Below are positions 60,248-64,000 of a stretch of DNA of 64,000 nt, piece by piece (the first letter of the stretch is position 1; the number at the start of each line of letters is the position of its first letter). Below the pieces are notes generated by a model. The model worked only from the letters and a program-made list of their open reading frames with translations. It was not told the DNA's origin and did not search any database. Made by a program: the position numbers and the translations under genes. The stretch covers positions 1-64,000 of the forward strand of contig CAKSHI010000004.1 in the NCBI GenBank assembly GCA_934457115.1, written 5' to 3'. The DNA is from an uncultured Eubacteriales bacterium. Its GTDB lineage: Bacteria > Bacillota > Clostridia > Oscillospirales > Acutalibacteraceae.

Positions 60248-62650
60248 ATGAGTCATAAATTGTCCAGCAATGAAATTCGCAAACTTATTGTAGGTAAGTT
60301 ATCACATAATTTTGGGATTAGCCCTGCAGAAGCTAATGATGAGCAATATTATAAAGCTTTGGTTTTGGTAGTTAAAGATATCCTAACTCAAAGAAGAGCT
60401 AGGTTTTGCCAAGAATCCGCAAAGCAAGGAACCAAGCAAATATATTATCTTTGCATGGAGTTTTTAATGGGAAGGTCCCTTAAAAACAACCTTTTTAATT
60501 TAGGTCTTGAGGAGGCTGCTGCCGCTGCGCTTTCAAACTTAGGTGTCAATATAGATACTATATATGAGCAAGAACCTGATGCAGGCCTTGGTAATGGAGG
60601 CCTTGGAAGATTGGCAGCTTGTTTTTTAGACGGCCTTGCTACAAATAAACATTCCGCCATGGGATACTCATTAAAATATGAATATGGTATATTTAGTCAA
60701 AAGCTTATAGAAGGCTGGCAGACCGAACTTCCTGATTTCTGGCTTCCCGGCGGCGAAGTGTGGCTTCAACCGAGACCCGAAAAGACAGTAGAGGTACTTT
60801 TTAACGGAGAAGTTAGAGAGTCATGGGACGGTGCTTATCACGAGGTTAATATTGTTAATGCGACTAAGGTTATGGCTGTACCGTACGATTTGATGGTTTC
60901 CGGTATGGGCGGCAAGGGTGTAAGTAAATTGAGACTTTGGTCTGCAAAATCCACTGAATTTGATATGAAACTTTTTAATAGCGGGAACTATGTAAGAGCT
61001 ATGGAGCAAAACGCAATGGCTGAGGTAATAACAAAGGTTCTATATCCCGAAGATAACCATTCAGAGGGTAAGAGTTTGAGACTTTCTCAGCAGTATTTCC
61101 TGGTTTCTGCAACAATACAAGATATAATCCATCGTCATTTAAGGAAGAACGAATCTTTGGATAATCTTCCTGATATTGTTGCAATCCACTTAAACGATAC
61201 CCACCCGGTCTTGGCAGTGCCGGAACTTATGAGGATTATGCTTGATGAGTGCGGCTATGCTTGGGATGACGCTTGGGATATAGTCACAAGGACTGTGGCA
61301 TATACCAACCACACTGTTATGAAAGAGGCCTTGGAGTGCTGGGATATTGAGATGTTTAGAAGAAGACTTCCAAGAATTTATCAAATTATCGAGGAAATCA
61401 ATAGAAGATTTTGCGAAGATATGCATGGCTTGGGTGTCGACCCATACCAAGTTGGAAGAATGGCAATCATTAACGATGGTATGATTAAAATGGCTAATCT
61501 TGCAGTAGCCGCTTGCCACAGCGTTAATGGAGTTTCTAAACTTCACAGTGAGATTTTGAAGGATACGGTATTCCATGATTTCTATATGGTTATGCCAAAC
61601 AAGTTTAAGAATGTGACCAATGGTATAGCTCATAGAAGATGGCTTAACCAGTCCAACCCGGCTCTTGCAAAACTTATAACAGAGCTTATTGGAGATAAGT
61701 ACATCTATGATGCCGAAGAGCTCCAAAATCTTTTAAAATACAAAAATGATGCTCAAGTTTTAAAAGAGCTTGCAAAGATTAAACGTCACAACAAAGAGGA
61801 AATGGCAAATTATATTAAGAAGCATAACAATATAATTGTAGACCCTGATTCTATATTTGACGTTCAAGTAAAAAGACTCCATGAGTACAAAAGGCAGCAC
61901 TTAAATGCTTTGCATATTTTGTCCTTGTATCAATGGTTAAAGGCTCATCCTAATGCACCATTTACGCCTAAAACATATATATTTGCAGCCAAAGCTGCCG
62001 CAGGATATTACTTTGCAAAGCAGATTATTAGGTTTATTTATATGTTGGCTGAGACGATTAACAATGACCCTGATGTAAACCAAAAGCTAAAAGTCGTATT
62101 TTTGGAGGACTATAAGGTAACTATAGCCGAAAAGCTTATGCCCGCTTCCGAAATAAGCGAGCAGATTTCCCTTGCAGGGACAGAAGCAAGCGGCACTTCA
62201 AATATGAAATTTATGATAAACGGTGCTATCACACTTGGAACTTTGGATGGAGCAAACGTAGAGATAAACGAGGCTGTAGGAAGCGATAATATTATAATTT
62301 TTGGTATGACTACAAATGAAGTTGAAGACCTAAAATTGAGATATGACCCTATGGTTTATTATCAAAACAATGCCATCATTAAAAACGCTATGGATGAACT
62401 TCCAAAAGGCTTTAAGGGCGTAAAATTTGATGATATATATCATTCTCTTTTGACAAGAGATCAATATATGGTCTTGGCTGACTTTGAAGATTATTCAAAC
62501 GCTCAAAATAAAGCCTCAGAACTCTACGAAAATAAAGAGGCATGGAACAGGATGTCTTTAATTAATATCGCAAATTCAGGCCGTTTCGCGGCCGATAGAG
62601 CGATTAGAGACTACGCAAGGGACATTTGGAATGCAACCCCATTAAAATAA
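60248..62650 (+). CDS. glgP: Glycogen/starch phosphorylase
   Basis: A PLP enzyme that releases glucose-1-phosphate from alpha-1,4-glucans. It has 800 residues, the usual bacterial length. N-terminal segments YYLCMEFLMGRSLKNNLFN and EPDAGLGNGGLGRLAACFLD are diagnostic, and the PLP lysine lies in TEASGTSNMKFMINGAITLG. Others are HLNDTHPVLAVPELMRI and VKRLHEYKRQHLNALHIL. GGAGG lies nine bases before the ATG. A GH13 glycosidase follows 29 bases later, together a glucan-use operon. Confidence 0.97.
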   Translation: MSHKLSSNEIRKLIVGKLSHNFGISPAEANDEQYYKALVLVVKDILTQRRARFCQESAKQGTKQIYYLCMEFLMGRSLKNNLFNLGLEEAAAAALSNLGVNIDTIYEQEPDAGLGNGGLGRLAACFLDGLATNKHSAMGYSLKYEYGIFSQKLIEGWQTELPDFWLPGGEVWLQPRPEKTVEVLFNGEVRESWDGAYHEVNIVNATKVMAVPYDLMVSGMGGKGVSKLRLWSAKSTEFDMKLFNSGNYVRAMEQNAMAEVITKVLYPEDNHSEGKSLRLSQQYFLVSATIQDIIHRHLRKNESLDNLPDIVAIHLNDTHPVLAVPELMRIMLDECGYAWDDAWDIVTRTVAYTNHTVMKEALECWDIEMFRRRLPRIYQIIEEINRRFCEDMHGLGVDPYQVGRMAIINDGMIKMANLAVAACHSVNGVSKLHSEILKDTVFHDFYMVMPNKFKNVTNGIAHRRWLNQSNPALAKLITELIGDKYIYDAEELQNLLKYKNDAQVLKELAKIKRHNKEEMANYIKKHNNIIVDPDSIFDVQVKRLHEYKRQHLNALHILSLYQWLKAHPNAPFTPKTYIFAAKAAAGYYFAKQIIRFIYMLAETINNDPDVNQKLKVVFLEDYKVTIAEKLMPASEISEQISLAGTEASGTSNMKFMINGAITLGTLDGANVEINEAVGSDNIIIFGMTTNEVEDLKLRYDPMVYYQNNAIIKNAMDELPKGFKGVKFDDIYHSLLTRDQYMVLADFEDYSNAQNKASELYENKEAWNRMSLINIANSGRFAADRAIRDYARDIWNATPLK

Positions 62651-62679
62651 AGAGAACTCTATGAGATAGGAGAAACAAT

Positions 62680-64000
62680 ATGAATACAATTTTTGATTCA
62701 AGGGATGTTTTTTATCGCAATCCCAAATATGCAGTGAGTGAAAACACCCCTATACATTTTAAAATTGTTTTGCCAAGATCAATACAATGTTCAAAGGCGA
62801 CATTAAAGGTTATTGCAGATGCAGGCAATGAATCTTTCCAAAATTCTATGTTTTGGTGTGGAATGAAGGATGATAACCATGAGATGTGGGAGTGTGACTT
62901 TACACCAAGTACACTTGGCCTTTATTGGTACGATTTTGAAATTGAAACAAACGAAGGAATTAAAAGTATAAAGCGAAATTTTGCTGATAATAGAGCTGTT
63001 ATAGGCGAAGGATGTTCTTGGCAGATTACAGTTACGACTGGAGATTTTAAAACACCTGATTGGCTTTCCGGCGGAATAATGTATCAAATTTTCCCGGATA
63101 GATTTTTCAACTCGGGCAAAAAGAAGACATTAGTCCCAAAAGACCGCACAATAAGAAAGGATTGGGGCGGAGTTCCTGAATTTAGGCCCGATGAAAATAA
63201 TAAAGTAACCAATTCCGATTATTTTGGCGGGGACCTAAAGGGAATCCAAGAAAAATTGGATTACATTGAAAGCCTAGGTGTAAATTGTATTTATTTGAAT
63301 CCTATTTTTGAGGCACATTCAAACCATAGGTACAACACTGCGGATTATACAAAAATTGATCCGCTTTTAGGAACTATGGCGGACTTTAATAGACTTTGCA
63401 AAGAGCTTAAAAATAGAAATATGCATTTAATTATTGATGGTGTGTTCAGTCATACGGGCAGCGACAGTGTATACTTTAATAAAGAAAAACGCTACCCTGA
63501 GGACGGAGCATATAATTCAAAGGAATCACCTTACTATAGTTGGTACAACTTTTTAAATTGGCCGGATGAATATCAATCTTGGTGGGGATTTAAGACACTT
63601 CCCGAAATAGATGAAAATAATCCTGAATACAATAAGTTCATCAACGGCGAAGACGGTATAGTTAGAAAATGGATAAAAGAGGGCGCATCGGGCTGGAGGC
63701 TCGATGTTGCCGATGAACTTCCCGATGCATTTATCGAGAATTTAAGAGAAGCCGTAAAAAGTGAAAATCCCGATGCATTGATATTAGGCGAAGTATGGGA
63801 AGATGCGTCCAATAAAGAAAGCTATTTTCATAGAAGAAAATTTTTACTTGGCAATCAGCTTGACAGCGTAATGAATTATCCCTTTAAAAATGCTATCCTA
63901 GGCTTTTTAAGAGGGGAAGACGGGGCATTAAAAATTGAGGAAATTTTAAGGATAGTAGAAAACTATCCAAGCCAAGTCACAAGAAATCTTATGAATCCAT
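62680..64000 (+). CDS. GH13 alpha-amylase-family glycosidase (neopullulanase-like), cut by right edge
   Basis: The first 440 codons of an alpha-glucan hydrolase; the 3' end is beyond the window. An N-terminal beta-sandwich (about 1-115; PKYAVSENTPIHFKIVLPRS) precedes the TIM barrel: GGIMYQIFPDRFFNSG, LGVNCIYLNPIFEAHSNHRY, LIIDGVFSHTG, GWRLDVADELPD with the nucleophile Asp, and ALILGEVWEDA with the acid/base Glu. The N-domain and the FPDRF segment suit the neopullulanase/cyclomaltodextrinase group. There is no signal peptide, so it probably acts on internal maltodextrins with GlgP. AGGAG lies six bases before the ATG. Confidence 0.93.
   Translation, partial: MNTIFDSRDVFYRNPKYAVSENTPIHFKIVLPRSIQCSKATLKVIADAGNESFQNSMFWCGMKDDNHEMWECDFTPSTLGLYWYDFEIETNEGIKSIKRNFADNRAVIGEGCSWQITVTTGDFKTPDWLSGGIMYQIFPDRFFNSGKKKTLVPKDRTIRKDWGGVPEFRPDENNKVTNSDYFGGDLKGIQEKLDYIESLGVNCIYLNPIFEAHSNHRYNTADYTKIDPLLGTMADFNRLCKELKNRNMHLIIDGVFSHTGSDSVYFNKEKRYPEDGAYNSKESPYYSWYNFLNWPDEYQSWWGFKTLPEIDENNPEYNKFINGEDGIVRKWIKEGASGWRLDVADELPDAFIENLREAVKSENPDALILGEVWEDASNKESYFHRRKFLLGNQLDSVMNYPFKNAILGFLRGEDGALKIEEILRIVENYPSQVTRNLMNP

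Overview
The window looks like the chromosomal replication-origin region of a low-G+C Bacillota, most likely a member of the Clostridia; I do not claim a species. The reasons are the gene order gyrA-gyrB-remB-recF-S4 (yaaA)-dnaN-oriC-dnaA // rpmH-rnpA-yidD-yidC-jag-mnmE-mnmG-rsmG-noc-parA-parB, two parS sites, A+T-rich codon use, strong AGGAGG-type ribosome sites and many TTG starts.

Layout. 1-1.05 kb: a strong leftward promoter at the very edge (possibly for an rRNA operon outside the window), a 34-residue membrane peptide and a lipoprotein. 1.07-11.3 kb: the leftward replication and topology block (gyrA, a YcxB-like membrane protein, gyrB, a zinc-ribbon membrane protein, remB, recF, S4 protein, dnaN, dnaA). 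The dnaN-dnaA gap carries DnaA boxes, a G-cluster and a DnaA-trio-like unwinding element, so oriC can be placed near 9.66-9.93 kb. 11.6-26.9 kb: the rightward block from rpmH to serS, covering ribosome and RNase P, membrane insertion, tRNA and rRNA modification, and chromosome segregation. It is interrupted between yidD and yidC by about 3.3 kb holding twelve tiny hydrophobic proteins. 27-37.3 kb: asparaginase, exonuclease III, a GldA/F/G-type ABC system whose ATPase has a 144-residue charged repeat tail, a sodium:amino-acid symporter behind a leader terminator, NfeD plus SPFH proteins, and a VanY-type carboxypeptidase.

37.3-46.0 kb is an accessory island. It holds one orphan rightward gene and, facing it, six tandem leftward paralogues (one a pseudogene, one truncated). 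The paralogues pair a Pro/Asn-rich N-terminus carrying an invariant WGEPSFGF motif with one or two helical modules that resemble the core-binding (SAM-like) domain of tyrosine recombinases; no catalytic domain is present. 46.2-56.1 kb returns to housekeeping and envelope genes: an AlkD-like protein, a small regulator, nicotinate phosphoribosyltransferase, DegV, LCP, a CapD-like epimerase, superoxide dismutase and a PTS permease. 56.2-58.8 kb is a large leftward gene fusing BspA-like leucine-rich repeats to an ADP-ribosyltransferase domain. 58.9-64 kb: trpS, glycogen phosphorylase and a GH13 glycosidase cut by the right edge.

The most promising undescribed material is (i) the small-hydrophobic-protein array beside yidC, (ii) the catalysis-free core-binding-like paralogue array and (iii) the LRR-ADP-ribosyltransferase. 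Right of the origin most genes run rightward with replication. The array, the SLOG gene, the small XRE regulator and the LRR-ART gene run against it, which fits later acquisition for at least the array and the LRR-ART gene.
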